Source: Microbacteriaceae bacterium VKM Ac-2855 (GTDB lineage: Bacteria > Actinomycetota > Actinomycetes > Actinomycetales > Microbacteriaceae). From it: DNA of 64,000 nucleotides. The notes beneath the pieces were generated by a model. The model saw nothing but the letters and a program-made list of their open reading frames with translations, was not told where the DNA came from and ran no database searches. Positions 50,815-59,965 of the stretch are shown piece by piece; the stretch's first letter is position 1; each line of letters opens with the position of its first letter. The position numbers and the translations under genes were made by a program. The stretch covers positions 26,211 to 90,210 of the forward strand of contig JABMLG010000012.1 of the NCBI GenBank assembly GCA_013204985.1, given 5' to 3'.

Positions 50815-50974
50815 CGCGGCGCCCGCGCACACATCGCCGTTGCGTCGCCCTCGCCCTGGCCGCGCATCCGCACCGGGCTCGCGCAAAGAAAGTGCGCGCC
50901 TTGTTGCCTAGGCTCGTCGTGTCGCCCGTATCGGTCGAGAAGCACCCCTGATATCCCGCGTGAGGAGGATCATG

Positions 50975-52396
50975 ATGTCGCAATTCTTGCAGAATGCAAT
51001 CGTCGGTGAACCCGAGGTCGTCGAAGACGCCGCGCTCGCATCCTCGCCGGCCTGGCAGGCGCTCAAGGCCGCGGCGATCGGGCTGCAGCGGCTCCAGCAG
51101 CAGGACGGCTCGCTCACTCCCGGCGCCGACCCGGCAGCGGCGCAGGCCCTCGTCGCGGAGCTGATCGACGCGGTGAACGCGCTCGCCCCGGGCTTTCCGC
51201 ACGATGCGGACTACCTCTCCGCTCTCGTGGCCGACCTCCGGCGCTGGAGCGAGGACGGCCTGGGCGTGCCGGACTTCCTCGATTCGTTGCAGGCGTTCCA
51301 GCCGCAGCAGCACCGGATCGACGGCCTGCGCCATCTCGTCCTCTTCCCGATGTACACCCAGAACGGCAGTCGCAATCGCTTCGTGGAGGCGGTGCTGATC
51401 GAGGTGATCTGGCCGGACTTCGTCGTCGAGCTGGAGGCCGGCGCGTACTCGAACGCGCTCTTCGTCCCCATCCGCTTCCTCGACTTCACCCCCGGGTACG
51501 ACACCGATTCGGCCGTGCTCTTCCCCGAGACGGTCGCGATGCGAGCGGTGCCGAGCTTCACCTGGGGCGCGATCTTCGCCGACCGCGAGGCCGCCCGGTT
51601 CCGGCGGGTGCTCGCGGAGGCGGCCGACATCACGAAGCTCGAGCTGCCAGCGGATGCGGCCCGCTTGCTGAGCGATCAACGGCTCACGGAGGAGACCTTC
51701 GTGATGTGGGATCTCATCCACGATCGCACGCACATGCGCGGCGATCTGCCGTTCGATCCTTTTATGATCAAGCAGCGGATGCCCTACTTCCTCTATTCGT
51801 TGGAGGAGCTGCGCTGCGATCTGACCGCGTTCCGCGAAGCGGTGTCGATCGAGCGGGCCATCGCGGCGGAGCAAGCTGCGACGGAGGCGATCACGGAGGA
51901 GGCGGCTCGCCTGCGCGAGCGGGCGAAGCTGGTGCAGTACGCGATCGTGTTCGACCGCATCTTCCGCTTCCCGCTCACCGGTACGCGGGTCCGCAACTAC
52001 GACGGGCTCGGCGGCCAGCTGCTCTTCGCGTGGCTGCACCAGCACGGCGTACTGCACTGGACCGACACCCGCTTGACCATCGACTGGGACGACGTCGCCG
52101 ATGTCGTGGTGGCCCTCTCCGACGAGATCAACGAGCTCTACTGGCGCTCGATCGACCGCCCCAAGATTGCGCACTGGCTCGCGGCGTACGAGCTGGTACG
52201 CGGGACTCTGACGCCGCATCCGGCTTCGCGCTGGGCGCGCGGACTACCGGATGAGCTGCTGCACGGCGCTCCGCGCGGGCTCACGGATGCGGTGCTGGAC
52301 GACGAGTTCCCGCTCTCGATGTTCTACGAGGCGCTGCAGAAGAAGATGGGCGACGTGATCGCCTCGACGGCAGGGATCACCGGCAACGACGGTTGA
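50975..52396 (+). CDS. DUF6421 family protein
   Basis: 473 residues from the second of two adjacent ATGs (MSQFLQNAIVGEPEVVED), which has GAGGAGG at six bases; a GTG at 50960 overlaps that site. Soluble, mixed alpha/beta. Conserved-looking blocks are RHLVLFPMYTQNGSRNRFVEAVLIEVIWPDF near 118, FVMWDLIHDRTHMRGDLPFDPFMIKQRMPYFLYSLEELRCDLTAF near 248-290 and LQYAIVFDRIFRFPLTG-type sequence near 325. A His/Asp-rich DLIHDRTHMRGD motif suggests a metal site, but no enzyme family is evident. Monocistronic and followed by a strong hairpin. Confidence 0.85.
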   Translation: MSQFLQNAIVGEPEVVEDAALASSPAWQALKAAAIGLQRLQQQDGSLTPGADPAAAQALVAELIDAVNALAPGFPHDADYLSALVADLRRWSEDGLGVPDFLDSLQAFQPQQHRIDGLRHLVLFPMYTQNGSRNRFVEAVLIEVIWPDFVVELEAGAYSNALFVPIRFLDFTPGYDTDSAVLFPETVAMRAVPSFTWGAIFADREAARFRRVLAEAADITKLELPADAARLLSDQRLTEETFVMWDLIHDRTHMRGDLPFDPFMIKQRMPYFLYSLEELRCDLTAFREAVSIERAIAAEQAATEAITEEAARLRERAKLVQYAIVFDRIFRFPLTGTRVRNYDGLGGQLLFAWLHQHGVLHWTDTRLTIDWDDVADVVVALSDEINELYWRSIDRPKIAHWLAAYELVRGTLTPHPASRWARGLPDELLHGAPRGLTDAVLDDEFPLSMFYEALQKKMGDVIASTAGITGNDG

Positions 52397-52404
52397 GGTG
52401 GGAT

Positions 52405-52459
52405 GCGGGCCGCTGCTGATCTCCAACCGGCAGCGGCCCGCGCGACGTCCCCACGTCGC
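52405..52459 (+). terminator. Two consecutive hairpins after DUF6421 gene
   Basis: GCGGGCCGCTGC, 13 nt, GCAGCGGCCCGC (52405-52441, 12-bp perfect stem) is followed by GCGACGT-CCCC-ACGTCGC (52442-52459, sharing the G-C edge). There is no T-run, so it may act as a GC-rich terminator or 3' stabiliser for the gene ending at 52396. The rest of the gap to 52573 contains the next promoter, unassigned. Confidence 0.6.
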
Positions 52460-52573
52460 AGGTGCGGGATTCGGACCGCACCCGTCCATCGTAGCAAAAA
52501 CCGAGCATGCGTCACCTCATCGAGGTCATCCGCGGGGATGAGATCCACCACCTCCCCCGGTGGAGGGAAGACG

Positions 52574-53989
52574 ATGTCGGTCCGCCTGAGTACCGTGGTG
52601 ACTATGAGTGCCACGGCCCACGCGACGGACCCGTTCGCCGACGGGTGGGTGCGCCGAGCGCCCACGCGCATCAACTACCGTCGCGACGCCCTCGCCGCGC
52701 TGGTGCTCTTCGCCGTGACCCTCGCATCGGTGGGCATCTACAGCGCGACCGGTGCGTACACCGATCCCGCGCCGCTCCTGGTCAACATCGGCTGGGCGGT
52801 GGCGATGACCCTCCCCCTCGCCGCACGACGACGATTCCCCGCGAGCGTCGCGATCGTCGCCGCGGTCGCCTTCTACCTCGGGCAGAGCCTTCGCGTGCCC
52901 GAGATGATGTTCAACCAGATCGCCCTCTTCCTCGCGATCTACACACTCGGCGCGTGGGGCCGCGATCGGCGGGTCTCGGTCATCGTGCGCATCCTGATCA
53001 TCGTCGGCATGTTCGCCTGGTTGTCGTACGCCGTGATCACGTCCGAGTGGACGGCCACGACCATCCCCTCCGGCGACCGCGGCTCGAACCTGATCTCGCC
53101 CTACGCCGCCTTCGCCCTGATCACGGTGATCCTCAACCTGATGTACTTCGGCGGCGCCTACCTGTTCGGCGAGTCCGCCCGGCAATCCGCCCGACGCCTC
53201 GAGGCGCTCGAGGCGCGTACCGCCGAGCTCGACGATGAACGCGAACGCTCGGCGCGGCAGGCCGTCGCGCTCGAGCGGATCCGCATCGCCCGTGAACTGC
53301 ACGACGTCGTCGCCCATCACGTCAGTGTGATGGGCGTTCAGGCCGGTGCTGCTCGTCGCGTGCTCGCCCGCGATCCCGAGCGCGCCGTCGAATCGCTGAC
53401 AGCGATCGAGCAGAATGCGCGCACGGCCGTCGACGAATTGCACCGGATGCTCGTCGCGCTGCGCTCGGACGACGTCACCGGCCCGCTGCCCGTCGCCAGT
53501 GACGCCGCGTCCACGCGCGGGCTCGACCAGCTCGAAGAACTCGCCGCCGAAACGAGAGAGGCCGGCCTCCCGGTCGTGGTGCAGATCATCGGCGAGCCGC
53601 GCTCGATCCCGGCGACCATCGGACTCAGCCTCTTCCGCGTCGCTCAGGAATCGTTGACGAATGCGCGCAAGCATGCGGGCGCCGGAGCGCAGGTCGACCT
53701 CCGCGTGCGCTACCTGGACGGCGCGGTGGAGGTGGAGGTCAGTGATCACGGCGGCGTCCGCGGTCGCGCCGAGTCCGCGGCCAGCGGAGGCGGACTCGGC
53801 CAGATCGGGATGCGCGAGCGGATGGCCGCGGTCGGCGGGGTCATCGAGATGCGGCCCAACACCCGCGGCGGCTACCTGGTGCGTGCCCGCGTGCCCCTCC
53901 CGGAGACGCTCAGGGCCGATCCCCTACCCTCGGAGGCGGCAGCCGCGAGCCGCGCCGCGGCGACGGCGTCCGCGGGTTCGCAGAGCTGA
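52574..53989 (+). CDS. NarL-type sensor histidine kinase
   Basis: 471 residues from the ATG at 52574 (GGAGGGAAG upstream); the open frame extends further 5' without a ribosome site. Five membrane helices occupy about 40-215 (for example DALAALVLFAVTLASVGIYS, ITVILNLMYFGGAYLFG). A coiled linker then leads to the HisKA_3 motif RIARELHDVVAHHVSVMGVQ with phospho-acceptor His243. The HATPase part has FRVAQESLTNARKHAG (N box), VSDHGG and GLGQIGMRERMAAVGG. An Ala-rich tail ends the protein. The regulator gene starts 10 nt after the stop. Confidence 0.94.
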   Translation: MSVRLSTVVTMSATAHATDPFADGWVRRAPTRINYRRDALAALVLFAVTLASVGIYSATGAYTDPAPLLVNIGWAVAMTLPLAARRRFPASVAIVAAVAFYLGQSLRVPEMMFNQIALFLAIYTLGAWGRDRRVSVIVRILIIVGMFAWLSYAVITSEWTATTIPSGDRGSNLISPYAAFALITVILNLMYFGGAYLFGESARQSARRLEALEARTAELDDERERSARQAVALERIRIARELHDVVAHHVSVMGVQAGAARRVLARDPERAVESLTAIEQNARTAVDELHRMLVALRSDDVTGPLPVASDAASTRGLDQLEELAAETREAGLPVVVQIIGEPRSIPATIGLSLFRVAQESLTNARKHAGAGAQVDLRVRYLDGAVEVEVSDHGGVRGRAESAASGGGLGQIGMRERMAAVGGVIEMRPNTRGGYLVRARVPLPETLRADPLPSEAAAASRAAATASAGSQS

Positions 53990-53999
53990 TGGGGGCATC

Positions 54000-54689
54000 A
54001 TGACCGAGAACGAGACCGGCACCGACATCCGAGTGCTCATCGCCGACGACCAAGACCTGGTGCGCGCCGGGTTCCGGATCATCCTCGAGTCGGAACCGGG
54101 AATCGTGGTGGTCGGCGAGGCGCGGAACGGCACCGAGGCGATCGAGGCGAGCCGACGACTGAGGCCGAACGTGATCTGCATGGACGTGCAGATGCCGGGC
54201 GTCGACGGACTCGAGGCCACGCGACGCATCGTCGCCGACCCCGACCTGTGCGCCGGTGTGCTCATCCTGACCACGTTCGACCGAGACGACTACCTGTTCG
54301 ATGCGCTGAAAGCCGGCGCGAGCGGCTTCCTGCTGAAGAACGCCTCACCGGAGAATCTCGTCGAGGCGGTGCAGATCGTGGCACGCGGCGATGCGCTGCT
54401 CGCTCCGGATGTGACACGCCGCGTGATCGAGCGCTTCAGCTCACCCGAAGGCGCCGCATCGGAACGCCCGCATCCCGAGATCGACGACCTCACCGAACGC
54501 GAACGCGAGGTACTCGTGTACCTGGCCCGCGGTTGGTCGAACGCGGAGATCGCTGCTGAGCTCTACCTCGGCGAGGCGACCGTGAAGACGCATGTGTCGA
54601 AGGTTCTGATGAAGCTCGGAGTGCGCGATCGCATCCAGGCCGTCGTGTTCGCCTACGAACACGGCATCGCGGTCCCCGGCGGTCAGTAG
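54000..54689 (+). CDS. NarL/FixJ-family response regulator
   Basis: 229 residues from the ATG at 54000; a much longer frame upstream is a shadow of the kinase gene. Receiver domain: IADDQDLV (Asp16/17), phospho-acceptor Asp62 in CMDVQMPG, Thr in ILTTFDRDDY and Lys in FLLKNASPE. LuxR-type helix-turn-helix from about 160 (LTEREREVLVYLARGWSNAE, LGEATVKTHVSKVLMKLGVR). Cognate partner of the kinase just upstream. The ABC-2 efflux genes at 55.7-57.7 kb are possible targets, since kinase/regulator/ABC sets of this type are common. Confidence 0.95.
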   Translation: MTENETGTDIRVLIADDQDLVRAGFRIILESEPGIVVVGEARNGTEAIEASRRLRPNVICMDVQMPGVDGLEATRRIVADPDLCAGVLILTTFDRDDYLFDALKAGASGFLLKNASPENLVEAVQIVARGDALLAPDVTRRVIERFSSPEGAASERPHPEIDDLTEREREVLVYLARGWSNAEIAAELYLGEATVKTHVSKVLMKLGVRDRIQAVVFAYEHGIAVPGGQ

Positions 54690-54697
54690 GACGCGGC

Positions 54698-55402
54698 TCA
54701 GGCGGGCTTCGGCTTCACGGCCGCCGGAGGCGCCGGGCGGCGACGCACGAATTCCATCGTGAGCTGGGGGGCGATCTTCCGATCGATGACGACCGTCATG
54801 TAACGACCGTCGACCCGCGCGCCGTAGGCGATCACGTCCGGGTCGGTGTCGACTCGGAATCCGCGCGTCGGCTCGCCGTCGACGACCATCGGAACGCCGC
54901 GGGTGACCTCCTCCTCGCGCAACGAGGCGGCGACCACCGGCATGCCACCGCGCCGGGTGCGCACACGACCCGGGAAGGTGTTCCGCAGGACGTCGTTCAT
55001 ATGCGCCGCGAGCCGCGCCTCGATGGGTCGACTCCGCTCCGCCGGGATCGGGACGGACGTTCGCACGGCCTCCCACAGCACCGGGTACCGCATCCGTGTG
55101 ATCTGATCGATCATCCACGGCGGCAGGTGATCATTCTCCGCCCGCTCGATCGCGAGCTTCTGCGCGGGGTCCAGCGCGACGTGGTTCACCGGGTCGGCTC
55201 GATTGCGAGGATTCACGAAGAACGAATACGAGAGAGAGATCTCCACGAAGCGTCCGTGAGAGCTGGTCTGCGCGGCGGCGAACTCCTCGAGACGGGGCTG
55301 GGGGGCGAAAGCCAGGACGGGCGCGCCGAAGCGCGCCGCGATCTCGTTCACTCCGGGAGGCGCCGGCATGTCCTGGACGGTCCTCGAAGTGTCCATGCGC
55401 AT
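54698..55402 (-). CDS. Hypothetical protein
   Basis: 234 residues, start MRMDTSRTVQDMPAPP or the second ATG two codons later. No signal peptide, no membrane helix. Segments of note are SYSFFVNPRNRADPVNHVALD, LPPWMIDQITRMRYPVLWEAVRTSVP and GRYMTVVIDRKIAPQLTMEFVRRRP. The composition is that of a genuine soluble protein, but I do not recognise a family. It is convergent with the response regulator (8 nt) and its 5' side is a 278-nt gap with no visible gene before the ABC operon. Confidence 0.72.
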   Translation of the reverse strand: MRMDTSRTVQDMPAPPGVNEIAARFGAPVLAFAPQPRLEEFAAAQTSSHGRFVEISLSYSFFVNPRNRADPVNHVALDPAQKLAIERAENDHLPPWMIDQITRMRYPVLWEAVRTSVPIPAERSRPIEARLAAHMNDVLRNTFPGRVRTRRGGMPVVAASLREEEVTRGVPMVVDGEPTRGFRVDTDPDVIAYGARVDGRYMTVVIDRKIAPQLTMEFVRRRPAPPAAVKPKPA

Positions 55403-55680
55403 AGGTCAAGAGTGCCCCGGAGTCCAGGCTCCGCAAAGTTTTTAGGGTGAATACACGCCGCGACGGTACGAGAGCTTCACATTTTGGAAACACAGCGTCG
55501 GATGCGACCACGGAACGGACTCGAAGCCGACGAAACCTCCCTTTCACGAGATGGTGCGACACTCTCGCGCCGGCTGCCCGTTCGGCTGTCCCTCGACCGG
55601 CGGAGCCATCACGACAGCCGTGCGGTGGATGCGCGGAACGCTCCGCGAACCTAGCGTGAAGCCAGCGGAAAGGAACACCC

Positions 55681-56565
55681 ATGCTGGACATCCACAACGT
55701 CTCCCGATCCTTCGGCGGGCGAGCTGCACTGCAGGGCGTGAGCTTCACCGTCGAGCCCGGTCGGATGACCGGATTCGTCGGTGGCAACGGCGCCGGTAAG
55801 ACCACGACGATGAGGATCATCCTCGGGGTGCTCTCGGCCGACAGCGGCACCGTCAGCCTCGATGGCGAACCGCTCGGCCCCGAACGCCGCCGCTCCTTCG
55901 GCTACATGCCGGAAGAGCGCGGCCTGTATCCGAAGATGAAGGTGGGCGAGCAGATCGCCTACCTCGGTCGGCTGCACGGTATGTCGGCCTCCGACGCCAA
56001 GCGCAGTACGGACGCGCTTCTGGACCGCCTCGAACTCGGCGGCCGCACGAACGATCTGGTCGAATCGCTCTCGCTCGGCAACCAGCAGCGAGCGCAGATC
56101 GCCGCGGCGCTGGTGCACGATCCCGACGTGCTCGTGCTCGACGAGCCGTTCTCGGGCCTCGACCCCCTCGCGGTGCGCAATGTGCAGGACGTCCTCACCG
56201 AGCACGCGGCACGCGGCGTGCCCGTGCTGTTCTCGTCGCACCAGCTCGACATCGTCGAGCGCCTGTGCGACGACCTCGTGGTGATCGCCGACGGACGCAT
56301 CCGCGCATCCGGCGCTCGCACCGCGTTGCAGCAGACGCATGGCGGCCACCGCTACGAACTGACCGTCGCCGACGACGCCGGATGGGTCCGGGACGTGCCA
56401 GGCGTCCGCGTCGTCGAACTGGACGGACCCTACGTGCTCGTCGAGGCCGACGACGAGGCCGCCGCGCAGTCTCTGCTGCGCCGCGCCTTCGATCGCGGCG
56501 CGGTGCGTTCCTTCACTCCTCAACGCCCCTCGCTCGCCCAGGTCTTCACGGAGGTCGTCTCATGA
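55681..56565 (+). CDS. ABC transporter ATP-binding protein
   Basis: 294 residues, ATG preceded by AAAGGAA. Complete nucleotide site: Walker A GGNGAGKTTTM near 40, Q-loop and YMPEERGLYPKM, signature SLSLGNQQRAQIAAAL near 125, Walker B LVLDEPFSGLDPLAV and the switch SHQLDIVERLCD. The C-terminal 70 residues (HRYELTVADDAGWVRDVPG onward) are the extension of the NatA/DrrA-type efflux ATPases. Powers the ABC-2 permease encoded next, with which it overlaps (ATGA). Likely drug, sodium or lipid export. Confidence 0.94.
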   Translation: MLDIHNVSRSFGGRAALQGVSFTVEPGRMTGFVGGNGAGKTTTMRIILGVLSADSGTVSLDGEPLGPERRRSFGYMPEERGLYPKMKVGEQIAYLGRLHGMSASDAKRSTDALLDRLELGGRTNDLVESLSLGNQQRAQIAAALVHDPDVLVLDEPFSGLDPLAVRNVQDVLTEHAARGVPVLFSSHQLDIVERLCDDLVVIADGRIRASGARTALQQTHGGHRYELTVADDAGWVRDVPGVRVVELDGPYVLVEADDEAAAQSLLRRAFDRGAVRSFTPQRPSLAQVFTEVVS

Positions 56566-57695
56566 CCGCAGCCACGCCCATCCGCCCGACCACGACGCGC
56601 CGACCCACGCGCTCGTACAGGCCGCCCAGCTTCGCGCAGAGCGTCGTCCTCGTGACGCAGCGCGAGATCACGATGCGGCTGCGGTCGAAGGCGTTCCTGA
56701 TCTCAACAGGCGTTCTGCTGCTCGCCGTTCTCGCCTCCATCGTCATCGGTGCGCTGGTGGGTCAGAATCCGTCGCTGCCGAAGATCGCGGTCGTCGAATC
56801 GGTGGCGTCGAACGTCGACGGCGACCGCGGACTCGATGTGCGCTCGGTCGCGGATGCGTCCGCCGCCGAAGCCCTGGTGCGCGACGGCACCGTCGACGCC
56901 GCGGTCGTGCCCGACACCTCGCCGCTCGGCTACGCGGTGGTAGGGCTCTCGGATGCCCCGAGCGAGGTGGTCTCGGCGCTCAGCGTCTCGCCGAACGTCA
57001 CGCTGCTCGAACCCGACTCCACGAATCCGTTCCTCGCCTACTTCGTGGCGATCGGCTTCGGTCTGGTGTTCTTCATGTCGGCGCTGACCTTCGGCCAGAC
57101 CATCGCGCAGAGCGTGGTCGAGGAGAAGCAGACCCGGATCGTCGAGATCCTGATGTCCACGATCCCGGTGCGTGCCCTGCTGGCCGGCAAGGTGATCGGT
57201 AACAGCCTGCTCGCTCTGGCCCAGATCGTGGCGATCGCTCTGCTCTCGGGCGCCGGTCTCGCAGTGACGGGGCAGAACGACCTCGTCGCATCCCTCGGGC
57301 CGTCGCTGGTCTGGTTCGTGGTGTTCTTCCTCTTCGGGTTCGTGATGATCGCGTCGCTGTACTCCGCGCTGGCCGCGTTGGTCTCGCGGCAGGAGGACGT
57401 CGGTTCGGCGACTTCGCCGGTGACCATCCTGGTGATGGCGCCGTATCTGCTGATCCTGATGTTCAACGGCAACGCCGGAGTGCTGTCCGTGATGTCGTAC
57501 GTGCCGTTCTCGGCGACGGTGGCCATGCCGATGCGGATCTTCCTCGGAGACGCGCAGTGGTGGGAGCCGCTGCTCTCGCTGCTCCTCCTGATCGCGACCA
57601 CCGCGGTGATCATCCTGATCGGCGCACGCATCTACGAGAACAGCCTGCTGCGCACCGGCAGCCGGGTGAAGCTGCTGGAGGCGCTCCGCGGCTGA
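56562..57695 (+). CDS. ABC-2 family efflux permease (NatB-like)
   Basis: 377 residues. After a Thr/Arg-rich N-terminus and SVVLVTQREITMRLRSKAF comes helix 1 (LISTGVLLLAVLASIVIGAL). A large extracytoplasmic domain of about 130 residues follows (VAVVESVASN-type to NVTLLEPDSTNPFLAY). Five more helices include FGQTIAQSVVEEKQTRIVEILMSTIPV, the conserved ABC-2 amphipathic coupling region. The layout is that of NatB/YhaP permeases. It overlaps the ATPase gene and is followed at once by a 79-nt palindrome. Confidence 0.92.
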   Translation: MTAATPIRPTTTRRPTRSYRPPSFAQSVVLVTQREITMRLRSKAFLISTGVLLLAVLASIVIGALVGQNPSLPKIAVVESVASNVDGDRGLDVRSVADASAAEALVRDGTVDAAVVPDTSPLGYAVVGLSDAPSEVVSALSVSPNVTLLEPDSTNPFLAYFVAIGFGLVFFMSALTFGQTIAQSVVEEKQTRIVEILMSTIPVRALLAGKVIGNSLLALAQIVAIALLSGAGLAVTGQNDLVASLGPSLVWFVVFFLFGFVMIASLYSALAALVSRQEDVGSATSPVTILVMAPYLLILMFNGNAGVLSVMSYVPFSATVAMPMRIFLGDAQWWEPLLSLLLLIATTAVIILIGARIYENSLLRTGSRVKLLEALRG

Positions 57696-57701
57696 CCGGC
57701 C

Positions 57702-57780
57702 TCCTGCGAGGGACCCCTCCTGTGCACGCGGGACCCGCCCGGAGCGGGTCCGATGCGCACAGGGCGGGTCCCTCGCAGGA
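57702..57780. repeat. 79-nt nested palindrome
   Basis: Outer arms TCCTGCGAGGGACCC and GGGTCCCTCGCAGGA are perfect over 15 bp and continue imperfectly through CTGTGC/GCACAG. Inside is a second perfect hairpin GGACCCGC-CCGGA-GCGGGTCC (57731-57751). It starts 6 nt past the stop codon of the permease gene, 35 nt before the threonine aldolase gene. Probably a terminator or 3' protective structure; same architecture as the other palindromes in the window but unrelated sequence. Confidence 0.9.
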
Positions 57781-57815
57781 AGGCCCGGGCGCAGGTGGGG
57801 TGCGAGGATGGGAGC

Positions 57816-58892
57816 ATGAACGGACTGCACGACACGGGGCTACGCGGATTCGCATCGGACAACTACTCGGGAGTGCATCCGGAAGTGCTTGCGGCCATCG
57901 CCGCCGCGAACGACGGCCACCAGATCGCCTACGGGGAGGACGTCTACACGACGGCCCTGCAGCAGGCGTTCCGGGCCGAGTTCGGTCCGCAGGTCGAGGC
58001 GTTCCCGGTGTTCAACGGCACCGGTGCCAATGTGACCGCCCTGCAGTCGATGCTGCCGCGCTGGGGTGCCGTTGTCGCCGCTTCGACCGCGCACATCAAC
58101 ACCGACGAGGGGGGAGCCCCCGAGCGGGTCGCCGCGATCAAACTGCTCACCGTCGACACCCCCGACGGAAAGCTCACTCCTGAACTGATCGATCAGCAGG
58201 CCTGGGGCTGGGGCGACGAGCACCGGGCGCAGCCGCTGGTCGTCTCGATCACGCAGTCCAGCGAGCTCGGCACCGTGTACACACCGGATGAGGTGCGCGT
58301 GATCACCGCACACGCTCACCAGCTCGGCATGACTGTGCACATGGATGGCGCACGTCTGGCGAACGCGGCCGTCTCGCTCGGCGTGCCGTTCCGCGAGTTC
58401 ACCTCGGACGCGGGCGTCGACGTGCTCTCATTCGGCGGCACGAAGAACGGTCTGCTGATGGGCGAGGCGATCGTGGTGCTGAACCCCGAGGCGTCGAGCG
58501 GGCTGGTGTTCCTCCGCAAGCTCAACATGCAGCTCTCCTCGAAGATGCGCTTCGTCTCGGCGCAGTTCCTCGCGCTGCTCGATGACAGCTCCGGCGAGCC
58601 GCTCTGGCACCGCTCGGCCGCGCACGCGAATGCGATGGCGGCGCGGCTGCGCGGTTCGCTCGAGGAGCGCCTCGCCGACGGACGCATCCGCGGGCTGGCG
58701 TTCACCCAGCCGACGCAGGCCAACGCGATCTTCGCGACGCTTCCGGCCGGTGCGGCTGATCGCCTGCGCCAGGTCTCCCGCTTCTACGACTGGAACCCGG
58801 CGACGCGCGAGGTGCGCTGGGTCTGCTCCTTCGACACGAGCGAGAACGACATCGATACTTTCGTCGCGGCGATCGAGCGCGAGCTGGCATGA
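57816..58892 (+). CDS. Low-specificity L-threonine aldolase-like PLP enzyme
   Basis: 358 residues from the ATG at 57816; the in-frame upstream part crosses the palindrome and is not coding. Beta-eliminating lyase fold: LRGFASDNYSGVHPEVLAAI, QIAYGEDVYTTALQQAF, FPVFNGTGANVTALQSML, STAHINTDEGGAPE, VHMDGARLANAAVSLG (PLP-pyridine Asp) and the Schiff-base lysine Lys210 in SFGGTKNGL. Cleaves threonine or allo-threonine to glycine and acetaldehyde. Its stop overlaps the start of the lipoprotein gene. Confidence 0.94.
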   Translation: MNGLHDTGLRGFASDNYSGVHPEVLAAIAAANDGHQIAYGEDVYTTALQQAFRAEFGPQVEAFPVFNGTGANVTALQSMLPRWGAVVAASTAHINTDEGGAPERVAAIKLLTVDTPDGKLTPELIDQQAWGWGDEHRAQPLVVSITQSSELGTVYTPDEVRVITAHAHQLGMTVHMDGARLANAAVSLGVPFREFTSDAGVDVLSFGGTKNGLLMGEAIVVLNPEASSGLVFLRKLNMQLSSKMRFVSAQFLALLDDSSGEPLWHRSAAHANAMAARLRGSLEERLADGRIRGLAFTQPTQANAIFATLPAGAADRLRQVSRFYDWNPATREVRWVCSFDTSENDIDTFVAAIERELA

Positions 58893-59902
58893 GGCGGCTC
58901 GCCCTCGTCGGCCTCGTGGCGGTGCTGGCACTGAGCGGATGCAGCATCGCCGGAACGGACGAGCCGACGGCGAGCGCCTCAACGACCTCCACCAGCACAC
59001 CCACGCCCACCGCGACCGCCGCCACAGCGCTGAGCTGCGACGCAGTGCTGCCCGTCTCACGCGCCTCCGCCGCCCTGGGGGTCGCCGCAGCCGACCTGAC
59101 CGGCGGCCGTGAGGAGAACACCCTGTACACCGCCGACCTCGTGCGCGAGACCGCCAGCACGAACGGCGGGATGATCGACTGCGGCTGGTACGAGGACGAG
59201 GGTCCCGCCTCCATCCGGGTGCGGATCGCGCAAGACGCCGAAGCCATCTTCGCCGCGACGGAGCCCGACGTCGACGACGGACGCGGTCTCCTCGCGCCTG
59301 TCGCGATCGGCGATGTCGGCTACGCGCGGTGCGCCGACGGTGAGGGCGACGCCTGCCGGGCCGAGATCCTCACCGGCGACACCTGGCTCTCGATCACTCG
59401 GAGCAGCCGCCCGGCGGACGACGCCGAGTTCACCGCGCTGGTCACGGCGATCACGGCGGATGCGCAGGGCCGGCTCGAACCCGCGACGCTCGACACCGCT
59501 CCCGACTGCGCGACGGTGCTGACGGATGCGCAACTCAGCGAGCTCGCCGGCCTCACCACTCCGCTGCTCGGCTCGGTCGAAGAGACCGGCACCCGGGGCA
59601 CCATCGCGTCCGCGACCCGCGAGCGCGCGGGCTACCTCTCGTGCTCCTGGACCTCGGGCGACGGATCCGTCTGGGTCAGCGCGGCGCCTCACGCCGCCGA
59701 CGCCTGGGCCAGCATGGCGCTGTCGTCGAACCTGTTCGTCGCCCTCGAGCCGCTCGACGACGTCGGCAACCGAGCGATGGCCGGCTGCGGCGCCGCGCGC
59801 TGCGAGGTCGAGGCGCTGCAGGACGACACCTGGTGGCGCATCGAGGTCGCCGGCGACGCGACGCAGGCCGCCGCCGTGGCGCGCGCGGTGCTGGCCGGCT
59901 GA
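58889..59902 (+). CDS. Lipoprotein of unknown function
   Basis: 337 residues. Signal peptide MRRLALVGLVAVLALSGCS with lipobox LSGC, so it is anchored through Cys18. A Thr/Ser/Pro linker (ASASTTSTSTPTPTATAA) follows. The mature part has two similar halves, each with a CDAVLP- or CATVLT-type start and paired cysteines (MIDCGWYED with RCADGEGDACRAE; YLSCSWTSG with GCGAARCEVE), suggesting a duplicated disulfide-bonded domain. Its ATG overlaps the aldolase stop (ATGA), an unexplained pairing of a cytosolic enzyme and an envelope protein. Confidence 0.88.
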   Translation: MRRLALVGLVAVLALSGCSIAGTDEPTASASTTSTSTPTPTATAATALSCDAVLPVSRASAALGVAAADLTGGREENTLYTADLVRETASTNGGMIDCGWYEDEGPASIRVRIAQDAEAIFAATEPDVDDGRGLLAPVAIGDVGYARCADGEGDACRAEILTGDTWLSITRSSRPADDAEFTALVTAITADAQGRLEPATLDTAPDCATVLTDAQLSELAGLTTPLLGSVEETGTRGTIASATRERAGYLSCSWTSGDGSVWVSAAPHAADAWASMALSSNLFVALEPLDDVGNRAMAGCGAARCEVEALQDDTWWRIEVAGDATQAAAVARAVLAG

Positions 59903-59965
59903 TCTCCGCGCCCGCCCTCCCGCCTCCCCGCGCGATGGCTCACCGGTCCGTCTGGTCTCCCATCG

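Noticed and set aside
49980..50945. Longer AlkD-like protein starting upstream
   Set aside because: The extension translates the 14-nt minisatellite (GTERAG-type repeats) and lacks a ribosome site.
52430..52500. tRNA-like T-arm (GGTCCGAATCC on the minus strand)
   Set aside because: Only the T-arm-like piece is present; no acceptor, D or anticodon stems can be drawn around it. It lies beside terminator-like hairpins.
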